From Francisella adeliensis (lineage in GTDB: Bacteria; Pseudomonadota; Gammaproteobacteria; Francisellales; Francisellaceae), in the NCBI RefSeq assembly GCF_003290445.1, contig NZ_CP021781.1:1736001-1800000 (forward strand): a DNA stretch of 64,000 bases, in the 5' to 3' direction. The notes under the pieces are model-generated. The model saw only the letters and a list, made by a program, of their open reading frames with translations, had not been told where the DNA came from and did not search any database. Below are positions 38,261-47,253 of this stretch, piece by piece. Position numbers and translations under genes: made by a program. How positions within the stretch are numbered: the stretch's first letter is position 1; each line of letters opens with the position of its first letter.

Positions 38261-39838
38261 TTAATGCTCACGAGTAGAACTAAAGATTATATCTGGATTT
38301 TTGTCTTGTGCTAACTGTAAGTTCACACCTGTCGGAGCAAGATAAGTCAAGTACCCAGCACCATCATAAGATAGGTTAACTTCATATTTTTTCTTAAAAT
38401 CATTAAGTTTTTTCTCATCATCACAGAAGACCCAACGAGCTTGAACCACATTCACACCTTCGTACGAGCATTTTACATTGTACTCACTAGCTAAGCGTTG
38501 TGCTACTACATCAAACTGAAGTACACCTACCGCACCAAGCACGAGATCATTTGAAATCATTGGTTTAAACACTTGCGTAGCACCTTCTTCTGATAACTGA
38601 ACCAGACCTTTCTGAAGAGCTTTCATTTTAAGAGGATCATTCAGTTTGACTCGCTTGTAAATCTCTGGAGCAAAGTTTGGTATGCCTTTAAACTTAAGTT
38701 TTTCGCCTTGAGTGAAGCTATCGCCAATTTGAATACTACCGTGATTATGTAGACCAATAATATCTCCAGCATAACCCTCTTCAACCTGCTCTCTTTCGCC
38801 TGCCATAAATGTAAGAGCTTTTGAGATTTGCATTAGCTTGCCTGTTCTTTCATGGTAAATTTTCATACCACGATGGTATTTACCTGAGCAGATTCTAAAA
38901 AATGCTATTCTATCACGGTGCTTATCATCCATATTCGCTTGGATTTTAAATACAAAACCCGTTAATTTTTCTTCACCTGCGAGCACATCGCGTTGATTTG
39001 CTTCACGACCTTGTGGTGCTGGAGCGATAGTTGTAAAGCCATCCATCATCTCTTTTACACCGAAGTTACTGAGAGCCGTACCAAAATAAACTGGTGTTAA
39101 TTTTCCATCAAGAAATTCTTGTTGGTCAAACTCATTACTAGCACCTTTTACAAGCTCAATTTCCATCTCAAGGTCATCATACAAATCTGAACCAATTTCA
39201 GCTTTAGCATTAGCTAGACCCTTAATTTTTTTAAATGGATGAATCTCATGCCCGTGACCTGTTTCAAAAAGTGTAACCTCATCATTGTAAAGATCATATA
39301 CACCTTTAAAAAATTTACCCATACCTATAGGCCAGTTCATCGGAGCACATTTGATTTTCATGATATCTTCAACTTCATCAAGAAGCTCAAGTGGATCACG
39401 AGTATCTCGGTCAAATTTATTCATAAATGTAAGGATAGGTGTATCACGCAACCTACACACATTCATAAGTTTAATAGTTCTATCCTCGACACCCTTTACA
39501 GCATCTACAACCATCAAAGCAGAGTCAACTGCAGTAAGTGTGCGGTAAGTATCCTCTGAGAAATCCTCATGCCCTGGAGTATCTAGTAGGTTTACAACAC
39601 GATCATTATAAGGAAATTGCATCACAGAAGTTGTGATAGATATACCTCTATCCTTCTCCATCTGCATCCAGTCAGATGTCGCATGGACACCACTTTTCTT
39701 AGCTTTTACTGTACCTGCTGTCTTGATAGCATTTCCAAATAAAAGCATTTTTTCAGTGATAGTAGTTTTACCAGCATCCGGATGCGAGATGATTGCAAAA
39801 GTTCTGCGTTTTGCTATTTGCTGTAGAAGTTCGTTCAT
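38261..39838 (-). CDS. prfC: Peptide chain release factor 3
   Basis: A 525-residue translational GTPase that recycles RF1/RF2 from terminating ribosomes. G1 'SHPDAGKTT' (about 18-26), G3 '[12 protein letters not shown]' and G4 'MNKFDRD' are intact. '[19 protein letters not shown]' is the switch I region diagnostic for RF3. Domains 2 and 3 follow at normal length. The 170-base gap upstream holds repeat copy C. Confidence 0.97.
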   Translation of the reverse strand: MNELLQQIAKRRTFAIISHPDAGKTTITEKMLLFGNAIKTAGTVKAKKSGVHATSDWMQMEKDRGISITTSVMQFPYNDRVVNLLDTPGHEDFSEDTYRTLTAVDSALMVVDAVKGVEDRTIKLMNVCRLRDTPILTFMNKFDRDTRDPLELLDEVEDIMKIKCAPMNWPIGMGKFFKGVYDLYNDEVTLFETGHGHEIHPFKKIKGLANAKAEIGSDLYDDLEMEIELVKGASNEFDQQEFLDGKLTPVYFGTALSNFGVKEMMDGFTTIAPAPQGREANQRDVLAGEEKLTGFVFKIQANMDDKHRDRIAFFRICSGKYHRGMKIYHERTGKLMQISKALTFMAGEREQVEEGYAGDIIGLHNHGSIQIGDSFTQGEKLKFKGIPNFAPEIYKRVKLNDPLKMKALQKGLVQLSEEGATQVFKPMISNDLVLGAVGVLQFDVVAQRLASEYNVKCSYEGVNVVQARWVFCDDEKKLNDFKKKYEVNLSYDGAGYLTYLAPTGVNLQLAQDKNPDIIFSSTREH

Positions 39839-39933
39839 AGTTTTATAAGTAAATAATTAAAGATATCTATTTGATAAAAGAGTTTACTAAAAATATTGAA
39901 TTTAGAAAACCAAAAATATTGTTTTAGTAATAG

Positions 39934-40025
39934 ACTTAGAGTTTACTAGTAACTCCTACACCTTGCTTTCCTATTTTTCAGCGCAATGTTATACCACTCA
40001 AAATATATTTAATGCGTAACTTCAG
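39934..40025 (-). repeat. Dispersed structured repeat, copy C
   Basis: Read on the minus strand it starts CTGAAGTTACGCATTAAATA and continues with TTTTGAGTGGTATAAC, GAAAGCAAGG and GGAGTTACTAGTAAACTC. It aligns over its full length with copy A, and its first half with copy B. Its first bases are also the last codons and stop of tmk. Confidence 0.65.
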
Positions 40026-40629
40026 CTAGTAAATCACAAATCTGCTTTTCTATCTCTAGCAATGGTAAAGATGAATCTATCTCATAAGCATTACCTGTCT
40101 TTGCCACAAGATCTTTAAAAGTCTTACGAGCACGATGGAAAAACTCCAAACCTGCCTGCTCAATCCTATCTGGATCACCAACCTTTTTAGCTCTCTGCAA
40201 ACCAATTATCGGCTCAACATCTAAATAAATGATCAAGTCCGGCTCACAATCTTTTATAAAATTATTATTAAGTGCATTAAGCTTAGTAAACCCAAGTCCT
40301 CTTCCACCACCCTGATACGCCATACTTGACCAATAAAATCTATCTGAAACGACTATCACTCCACTATCAAGATTTGGTTTTATAAGGCTATGTATATGCT
40401 GAACTCGGCTTGCATACATTAGTAGAAGCTCCGTATCTGAGTGGACTGTTTCATCATAATTATTTTGTAATGCTAAATTACGAATATCTTCTGCAACCTT
40501 TGTACCACCTGGTTCACGAGTATATATTGCATTGATATTTTTTTGCTCTAAAAACTTTTTAATAAAGCTTATAGCGGTACTTTTACCTGCACCATCTAAG
40601 CCTTCTACTACTATAAATTTAGCTTTCAT
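40009..40629 (-). CDS. tmk: Thymidylate kinase
   Basis: A 206-residue cytoplasmic kinase that phosphorylates dTMP to dTDP. The P-loop '[10 protein letters not shown]' (9-18), the DRX motif in '[15 protein letters not shown]' and '[16 protein letters not shown]' are intact. It is the last gene of a run that encodes nucleoside uptake and deoxyribose catabolism, eight bases after the first permease gene. This placement suggests a thymidine/deoxynucleoside salvage role beyond housekeeping (inference). Confidence 0.97.
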   Translation of the reverse strand: MKAKFIVVEGLDGAGKSTAISFIKKFLEQKNINAIYTREPGGTKVAEDIRNLALQNNYDETVHSDTELLLMYASRVQHIHSLIKPNLDSGVIVVSDRFYWSSMAYQGGGRGLGFTKLNALNNNFIKDCEPDLIIYLDVEPIIGLQRAKKVGDPDRIEQAGLEFFHRARKTFKDLVAKTGNAYEIDSSLPLLEIEKQICDLLAEVTH

Positions 40630-40637
40630 AACTCACC

Positions 40638-41843
40638 CTAAACAATAAACCCAACCACAGATGCAGAAAGCAAACTTACTAATGCTGCTCCATAAAGTAT
40701 CTTGATACCAAATTTTGCAATTTTAACAGAAGCATCTTTACTTAATGCTTGCACAGCACCTATTATCACACCAATAGAGCTAAAGTTTGCAAAAGAAACC
40801 AAGAAAACTGATATAACGGCTTTGGTATGCTCAGAAATTTCTGTAGAATGCTTTGCTAAATCTTGCATTGCAACAAATTCATTTGTAACAATCTTTGTAC
40901 CCATTATCTGGCTTGAAAGCATCACCTCATTACCATGAATATTTAAAACCCATGCCAAAGGATAAAATACATACCCTATAATTTGGGTAAACGTAATGCC
41001 GATGACATGTGAAAAAATCACATTTATTAGATCTAATAATGCTATATAACCTATCAATACAGCTGAAACAATAACAGCTATCTTGAAGCCATCAAACATA
41101 TAGTTTGCTAACATTTCAAAAAAACTAGCTTTTTTAGTTTCATAATCTTTTTGAAGCTTATCAAAATCAAAGTCTTCTGAGTTATCATAAGGATTAATAA
41201 TATGTAAAACAAAAAAAGTACCTATCATATTTAACACTATCGCAACACAAACATATTTAGGATCTATTATTGCCATATATGAGCCAGCAATCGCAAGAGA
41301 TACTGTCGACATAGCTGTAGCTGCTAGAGTATACAAAACATTTGATGGTAAATGGTCAAGTAAATTCCTATAAACCAAAAAGTTCTCTTGTTGCCCAACT
41401 GTGATAGAGCTAACAGCATTGAAAGCTTCCATTTTACCCATGCCTGTAATTTTACTGAGTATTAAGCCAACATACTTAACAATAAAAGGAAGTATCTTAA
41501 AATGCTGTAAAGTTCCAATTATTGCGGAGATTAGAACTATCGAAAGCCCCACATTAAAGAAAAATACAAAGCCATATTTATCCATATTTGCAAGATTACC
41601 AAACACAAACTCAGCACCTTCATGAGAGTGTTGCAATATACGCTCAAAACCACTAGATAAAACACTTACAAACTTAATTCCAGCTGTAGACTGTAAGATA
41701 AAATAGCCAAGAAAAAGCTGTAAGCCTAGTATAATAAAAAGGTATCTATATTTGATGTTTTTGCGATCACTACTCCACACAAACGCTAAGAGAAAAACAA
41801 CTGCAACACCTAAAATTAAATAAAGTATTTTTGTAACTAGCAT
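40638..41843 (-). CDS. CNT-family nucleoside permease, paralogue 1
   Basis: A 401-residue inner-membrane concentrative nucleoside transporter (NupC family), coupling uptake to a cation gradient. About ten hydrophobic segments, the 'VGQQENFLVYRNLL' block and the CNT signature 'GTKIVTNEFVAMQDL' are present. I start at ATG 41843 rather than the TTG at 41849, because AGGG is spaced seven bases from the ATG. It is one of three tandem paralogues of almost equal length. Confidence 0.92.
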   Translation of the reverse strand: MLVTKILYLILGVAVVFLLAFVWSSDRKNIKYRYLFIILGLQLFLGYFILQSTAGIKFVSVLSSGFERILQHSHEGAEFVFGNLANMDKYGFVFFFNVGLSIVLISAIIGTLQHFKILPFIVKYVGLILSKITGMGKMEAFNAVSSITVGQQENFLVYRNLLDHLPSNVLYTLAATAMSTVSLAIAGSYMAIIDPKYVCVAIVLNMIGTFFVLHIINPYDNSEDFDFDKLQKDYETKKASFFEMLANYMFDGFKIAVIVSAVLIGYIALLDLINVIFSHVIGITFTQIIGYVFYPLAWVLNIHGNEVMLSSQIMGTKIVTNEFVAMQDLAKHSTEISEHTKAVISVFLVSFANFSSIGVIIGAVQALSKDASVKIAKFGIKILYGAALVSLLSASVVGFIV

Positions 41844-41851
41844 ATACAACC

Positions 41852-43057
41852 CTATATGATTAATCCCACGATATTTGCAGATAAAAAGCTTACTAACAAA
41901 GCACCATAAACTATTTTCAAACCAAACTTAGCAACCTTAATAGCTGCCTCTTTACTTAAAGCTTGAACTGCTCCAATAATTATACCAATTGAACTTAAAC
42001 TAGCAAAAGAAACTAAAAACACCGAAATAACTGCCTGCGTATGTGCAGAAAGATTTGCCGACTGATCTTTTAACATTTGCATCGCAACTAGTTCATTTGC
42101 GACTATCTTTGTACCCATTATTTGGCCAGCAATATATGTTTCATTGCCATGAATATTTAAAACCCAAGCAAATGGATAAAGCAAATACCCTAGAATCTCT
42201 CTAAAACTTATACCTAATACCGCAGTAAAGATTCCATCTATCATTGCCAAAAGAGCCACAAAACCTATAAGCATCGCACAGATTATAACTGCGACCTTGA
42301 AACCATCTAGTATATATTCTGACAGCACTTCAAAAAAGCTTTGCTTTGTATTTTCATAATTATCATGAAGTTTTGAATACATTAGGTCATTAGTTTTTTC
42401 ATAAGGGTTGATAATATTTAGTACAAAAAATATACCAAACATATTTATCACAACAGCAACACATACAAGTCTTGGCTCAATAATAGATATATAGATAGCT
42501 ATTGCTGCTAGAGATATGGAAGACATTGCCGTAGCTGCCATTGTATACAGAACATTTGAAGGTAAATGGCCAATTATTTTTTTATAGACTAAGAAATTTT
42601 CTTGCTGGCCAACCATCAAAGAACTAACTGCATTGAAAGATTCTAGTCTACCCATGCCAGTTATTTTCGACAAAATAAATCCTATAGATTTTATAATTAC
42701 TGGCAGAATTTTAAAGTATTGTAGAATTCCTATTATCGCTGAGATTAAAACTATAGACATCCCAACATTAAAGAAAAATACAAAACCATTTTTTTGAGAA
42801 TTTGCCAAATCACCAAAGATAAATGCTGTACCTACATGAGCATACTCAAGTAGATCATTAAAGCCATTAGAAACATGGTCAACAATAGAGACACCCAAAC
42901 TTGAATCAAGCATAATCACTGCTAATACTAGCTGAATAACTAAAATAATAGCTAGAGTTTTATACTTTATATTTCTCCTATCAGAACTCCAAAGAAAAGC
43001 CATCACAAAAACAACGACAAGTCCTAACAAAAAATATAAGATTTTAGATAAAATCAT
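41852..43057 (-). CDS. CNT-family nucleoside permease, paralogue 2
   Basis: A 401-residue NupC-type permease. The signature 'GTKIVANELVAMQML' has Leu where its two neighbours have Phe (NEFVA), one of the few changes in a motif that lines the nucleoside site, so its specificity may differ (inference). 'VGQQENFLVYKKII' is conserved. It begins four bases after the third paralogue and ends eight bases before the start of the first. Confidence 0.92.
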   Translation of the reverse strand: MILSKILYFLLGLVVVFVMAFLWSSDRRNIKYKTLAIILVIQLVLAVIMLDSSLGVSIVDHVSNGFNDLLEYAHVGTAFIFGDLANSQKNGFVFFFNVGMSIVLISAIIGILQYFKILPVIIKSIGFILSKITGMGRLESFNAVSSLMVGQQENFLVYKKIIGHLPSNVLYTMAATAMSSISLAAIAIYISIIEPRLVCVAVVINMFGIFFVLNIINPYEKTNDLMYSKLHDNYENTKQSFFEVLSEYILDGFKVAVIICAMLIGFVALLAMIDGIFTAVLGISFREILGYLLYPFAWVLNIHGNETYIAGQIMGTKIVANELVAMQMLKDQSANLSAHTQAVISVFLVSFASLSSIGIIIGAVQALSKEAAIKVAKFGLKIVYGALLVSFLSANIVGLII

Positions 43058-43061
43058 AACT

Positions 43062-44261
43062 CTATATCACAAACCCTACAACACTTGCTGATAAAAAGCT
43101 TACAAGTATTGCTCCGTATAAAATTTTCAAGCTAAACTTAGCAACTTTTACAGATGCTTCTTTACTTAAAGCCTGTATCGCACCTATTATAATACCGATA
43201 GAACTAAAGTTCGCAAATGATACTAAAAACACTGAAATAACTGCTTCCGAATGAGCAGAAAAAGATTTTGTATGCTGAGATAACATTTCCATAGCTACAA
43301 ATTCATTAGTAACTATTTTTGTACCCATTATCTGACTTGCTAAATGTATCTCGCTACCGTTTATATTTAGAAGCCATGCTAAAGGATATAAAATATAGCC
43401 TATAATCGCTCGCAGACTTACTCCACAAATTGCAGTAAAAATATCATCTGCTAGGTTTAAAAATGCAATAAAACCGATAATCATTACACAAACGACTATT
43501 GCTACTTTAAATCCATCAATAATATACTCTGAAAGCATTTCAAAGAATTTCTGCTTATTTTCTTCTTCAACTTGATCATTAAGAAACTTATAGCTCGTTT
43601 CTTTAGTTTTCTCATAAGGGTTTATGATATTTAACACAAAAAACGTACCAAACATGTTTAGTACAATTGCGACACACACATAAGTTGGGTTTATAATAGT
43701 CATATATGCAGCAGCCGTCCCTATCGAAACAGTAGACATCGCTGTAGCAGCCATTGTATAAAGGACATTTGAGGGCAAATATTGCAAGATCTTTTTATAG
43801 TACAAAAAGTTTTCTGACTGACCAACACTTAGTGAACTTACCGCATTAAATGACTCTAACTTACTCATACCCGTAAATTTCGACAATACACTACCAATGC
43901 CCACAACTATATAAGGAAGAATTTTGAAGTGTTGCAAAACACCTATCACAGCAGACATCACAACTATTGGCATCGCAGCATTAAAGAAAAATATAAAATC
44001 TTTTGAATCTGCTAAACCACCAAATACAAATGAAACTCCAACATGTGCACTTGATAAGAGCACCCCAAACGCCTTGTTTACAGTATCTATAATTTGAACA
44101 CCCACAGAAGTACTTAGCATAAATTTCGCCAGAATAAGCTGTACCACGACAATTATCACTAGATATTTGTAACGAATTAGCTTTCTATTGCTACTCCATG
44201 CAAATGCTAATATATATATTACTAGCAGACTTAATACAAAAAATAAAAGTTTAGTAGCCAT
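43062..44261 (-). CDS. CNT-family nucleoside permease, paralogue 3
   Basis: A 399-residue NupC-type permease with 'VGQSENFLYYKKIL' (Ser for the Gln of the other two) and 'GTKIVTNEFVAMEML'. Its ATG lies inside the last codons of deoC, overlapping that gene by 11 bases, which indicates translational coupling of transport and catabolism. It is the first of the three permeases in transcription order. Confidence 0.92.
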   Translation of the reverse strand: MATKLLFFVLSLLVIYILAFAWSSNRKLIRYKYLVIIVVVQLILAKFMLSTSVGVQIIDTVNKAFGVLLSSAHVGVSFVFGGLADSKDFIFFFNAAMPIVVMSAVIGVLQHFKILPYIVVGIGSVLSKFTGMSKLESFNAVSSLSVGQSENFLYYKKILQYLPSNVLYTMAATAMSTVSIGTAAAYMTIINPTYVCVAIVLNMFGTFFVLNIINPYEKTKETSYKFLNDQVEEENKQKFFEMLSEYIIDGFKVAIVVCVMIIGFIAFLNLADDIFTAICGVSLRAIIGYILYPLAWLLNINGSEIHLASQIMGTKIVTNEFVAMEMLSQHTKSFSAHSEAVISVFLVSFANFSSIGIIIGAIQALSKEASVKVAKFSLKILYGAILVSFLSASVVGFVI

Positions 44262-44985
44262 TTGTATCTTCTTTTGTTTGTTCGAGTAAATTATCTAACA
44301 GTCCGCTAACACCAAACCTAAATTTACTTGCATTAACATAATTGTCATTGATTATAGTATCAGCTAAGTTTATGTATGCAATAGCTTGGTCATAGTTTCT
44401 AATCCCCCCAGAAGCTTTAAAACCAACTCCTGCATCATTATTAGAAATAGTTTCCAGCATTATTTTAGCTGCTCCAAGCGTTGCACCTATTGGAGTTTTT
44501 CCTGTAGAAGTCTTTATGAAATTCGCACCATTTGCAATTGCATCAACACTTGCTTTTTCTATTAGATGATTTGAGTTTAATTCTCCAGACTCTATAATCA
44601 CCTTTAGTACCTTATCACCACATAGCTCTTTAACAGAATTTATAATCTCACATGAGTTTGAGCTTTCACCAGTTTTAATATACTGATTATAATCAATCAC
44701 CACATCAATTTCATCAGCCCCAAGCTCAAGAGCTTCTTTTGCTTCTGAAACGACTTCTGCTAATGAAGAGTCTCCATTTGGAAAATTTACTACAGTAGCT
44801 ACCTTAAAATCTTGTCCTAGTTGCTTTTTAACAACAGGAATAAATTCTTTGAAGACACAAATTGCAGCAACCTCTCCAAGAGAGTTTTTTGCCTTAGAGC
44901 ATAGGTTCATAATATCTTCATTTGTATCATTATCGCCTAATTGAGTTAAATCCATTAGCGAAACGATTTTTTGTTTAGTTATCAT
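44251..44985 (-). CDS. deoC: Deoxyribose-phosphate aldolase
   Basis: A 244-residue class I aldolase that splits 2-deoxyribose 5-phosphate into acetaldehyde and glyceraldehyde 3-phosphate. The Schiff-base Lys is in 'ANFIKTSTGKTPIGAT', the second active Lys in 'GVGFKASGGIRNY', and the Asp in 'ADEIDVVIDYNQY'. It acts directly after phosphopentomutase, whose gene lies eight bases upstream. Confidence 0.96.
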   Translation of the reverse strand: MITKQKIVSLMDLTQLGDNDTNEDIMNLCSKAKNSLGEVAAICVFKEFIPVVKKQLGQDFKVATVVNFPNGDSSLAEVVSEAKEALELGADEIDVVIDYNQYIKTGESSNSCEIINSVKELCGDKVLKVIIESGELNSNHLIEKASVDAIANGANFIKTSTGKTPIGATLGAAKIMLETISNNDAGVGFKASGGIRNYDQAIAYINLADTIINDNYVNASKFRFGVSGLLDNLLEQTKEDTNGY

Positions 44986-44993
44986 ACTGATTC

Positions 44994-46223
44994 CTATAGT
45001 ACAGACTTACCATAATCTAGCTTTTCAACACCCATAAACTCAGCAATAGTTTGCCCTATATCTGCAAATGTATCTCTTGGGCCAACAAATTCTGATTCAA
45101 TATTTTTACCCCACAATAAGAACGGTACGCATTCACGTGTGTGGTCAGTACCAGGTGCAGTTGGATCACAACCATGGTCTGCTGCTAAAATCACGATAGT
45201 ATCCTCATCTAAATATTTATCTAAATCAGGGATGCGACTATCTAGATACTCTAGAGCTTTACCATACCCCTTAGGGTCTCTTCTATGCCCAAAACTTGAG
45301 TCTAAATCAACAAAGTTTGTAAAGATAAGGCTATCAGTATTTGCATTTTGATACTCATGTATAGTCTTATCAAAAAGATCCTCAAGGCCTGTTGCTTTTA
45401 CACTCTTTGATATCCCTTGATTAGCATAGATATCAGCTATTTTACCAATTGAAATAACCTCTCCGCCTGCTTTCACAAGTTTCTGCAATAAAGTTTCTGC
45501 AGGAGGTAATATTGATAAATCTCTTCTATTGCCTGTACGAGCATACTCATCTGTTGACTCACCTACAAATGGTCTTGCTATAACTCGACCAACCATCATA
45601 TTCATTTCATCAAGAAGCTCTCTAGCTATCTTACAAACCTTAAGAAGGTTATCTAAACCAAAGTAATCTTCATGAGCAGCAATTTGAAATACACTGTCGC
45701 CAGAAGTATAAACTATTGGTTTTTTTGTCATACAGCTTTCACAACCATAATCTATAAGCACTTGTGTTCCAGAAGCATGGCCAGCATCAATAAAACCATC
45801 TTTAAGATCGCATCTTCTGACCCATTCATCAATAAATGCCTTATCAAAACAACTTTGATTTTCTTTTTTAGTGAAATAGTACCAATCAAACAGCACTGGT
45901 ACTCCTGCAAGCTCCCAGTGTCCACTTGGAGTATCTTTACCCTTACTTAGTTCCGCACAGTATCCATACTTAGCGTTTTCAACAGTATCATTACCACCTG
46001 AAATATCTGTAGATAGGGCCTTACATCTATTATACTCAGCTGCTTGCTTCAATCCTTTTCTTGAAAGATTAGGAAGAGTTAATTTTTTACCATTAGCTTC
46101 AAAATACTCTACGATATGGCCAAGCGTATCAAAACCCTCATCACCAAAGTCCTCAGCATCTGGAGCTTCACCAATCCCAAATGAATCAAAAAGCAAGATT
46201 ACAACTTTTTTCTTTTTCAACAT
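44994..46223 (-). CDS. deoB: Phosphopentomutase
   Basis: A 409-residue alkaline-phosphatase-superfamily enzyme that interconverts (deoxy)ribose 1-phosphate and 5-phosphate. The metal ligands and nucleophile are in 'LFDSFGIGEAPDAEDFGD', 'GHWELAGVP' and 'DTPSGHWE'; 'ADHGCDPTAPGTDHTREC' gives the second metal site. Length matches gammaproteobacterial DeoB. No nucleoside phosphorylase (deoA/deoD) is adjacent, so that step must be encoded elsewhere. Confidence 0.96.
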   Translation of the reverse strand: MLKKKKVVILLFDSFGIGEAPDAEDFGDEGFDTLGHIVEYFEANGKKLTLPNLSRKGLKQAAEYNRCKALSTDISGGNDTVENAKYGYCAELSKGKDTPSGHWELAGVPVLFDWYYFTKKENQSCFDKAFIDEWVRRCDLKDGFIDAGHASGTQVLIDYGCESCMTKKPIVYTSGDSVFQIAAHEDYFGLDNLLKVCKIARELLDEMNMMVGRVIARPFVGESTDEYARTGNRRDLSILPPAETLLQKLVKAGGEVISIGKIADIYANQGISKSVKATGLEDLFDKTIHEYQNANTDSLIFTNFVDLDSSFGHRRDPKGYGKALEYLDSRIPDLDKYLDEDTIVILAADHGCDPTAPGTDHTRECVPFLLWGKNIESEFVGPRDTFADIGQTIAEFMGVEKLDYGKSVL

Positions 46224-46239
46224 AAAACTAAAACCTCAA

Positions 46240-47010
46240 TTATTTTTTATTTTGTAAAAAGGCTATTCTAATGCCTCTTAGAATAAGATCGGGAGATATT
46301 TCATCAAATATCCCCTCATCTTTGAAAAGCCCCGTAAATCCACCTGTAGCGATTGTATACACATCATTACCATCAAACTCTTCTATACTTCTCTTTTTTA
46401 TCTCTTTTAAAGCACCAAGATGGCCATAGTACAAACCTGACCGGATATTTGTTTTGGTATCGTAACCAATTGCAACTTCTGGTTTAACAATAGTTATTGA
46501 TGATAGTTGAGATGCTCCACTACACAAAGCATTCAATGAAAGCTTAACTCCTGGCATAATCGAACCACTAAGATATTTTTTATCCTTAGTCACTACATCA
46601 AATGTTGTCGCTGTTCCTAGATCTATTATAAGCAAGTTTTTATTTGGGTATTCTGCTATAGCGCCTATACAACTAGCAATTCTATCAGCACCAACCTGAT
46701 GAGCCTCAACTGAAGACATATCTAAAGCAGTAGTATCCATACTAATAAAAAAAGGCTTAATATCAAAATACTTAATAACTGCTGAACCTAAAGAATAATT
46801 TAGATGTGGAACTACAGAAGAGATTGCACATCCCTCTATCTTAGCTAGATCTACGTAATTTTCACGAAGAGCCTGCCTTAAGAAAACTCCCATCTGATCT
46901 GAAGTCGAATCAACAGATGAAGTTGCGTATCTGATTTGAGAGACTATATTATCGCCCTCAAAAACACCTATATGTATATGAGAATTCCCCACATCCATTA
47001 CTAAAAGCAT
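46240..47010 (-). CDS. coaX: Type III pantothenate kinase
   Basis: A 256-residue ASKHA-fold kinase for the first step of coenzyme A synthesis. The phosphate-binding motifs 'MDVGNSHIHIGVF' and 'IDLGTATTFDVV' and the 'VGADRIASCIGA' block are intact. It is the first gene in a run with deoB, deoC, the permeases and tmk; the gap to deoB is 16 bases. CoaX is the Francisella type of pantothenate kinase. Confidence 0.95.
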   Translation of the reverse strand: MLLVMDVGNSHIHIGVFEGDNIVSQIRYATSSVDSTSDQMGVFLRQALRENYVDLAKIEGCAISSVVPHLNYSLGSAVIKYFDIKPFFISMDTTALDMSSVEAHQVGADRIASCIGAIAEYPNKNLLIIDLGTATTFDVVTKDKKYLSGSIMPGVKLSLNALCSGASQLSSITIVKPEVAIGYDTKTNIRSGLYYGHLGALKEIKKRSIEEFDGNDVYTIATGGFTGLFKDEGIFDEISPDLILRGIRIAFLQNKK

Positions 47011-47047
47011 AGGATTGCCTTTGTTTTAATCAAAATAAACTGACTAC

Positions 47048-47053
47048 ATTATA
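47048..47053 (-). promoter_or_regulatory. Candidate -10 box for the coaX-deoBC-nupC-tmk run
   Basis: A perfect TATAAT on the minus strand is placed about 38 bases before the coaX ATG. Upstream at 17 bases is only a T-run, so the -35 is weak. The rest of 47011-47253 holds no gene that I can see. Confidence 0.5.
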
Positions 47054-47253
47054 CAGTATAGGCTTGGTATAAAAAAGATAACTAACTAAAACATAGATAA
47101 AACAGTGCTATTCTTTTATCAAGGACTGTTGATTTAAGACTTTTCAATGATATATTAGTAGCTTTTTGTAATACCCATGCTGACAGGTATTTTTCAAAGC
47201 ATCTCGAAAGTGTGAGAATACAGCCCTCATGCTAAACACGAAGACAACTATCT

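Noticed and set aside
47165-47200. Hairpin AATACC/GGTATT as a terminator of the adhesin gene
   Set aside because: The T-run follows only on the plus strand, where no gene ends; in the adhesin's direction there is no U-tract.
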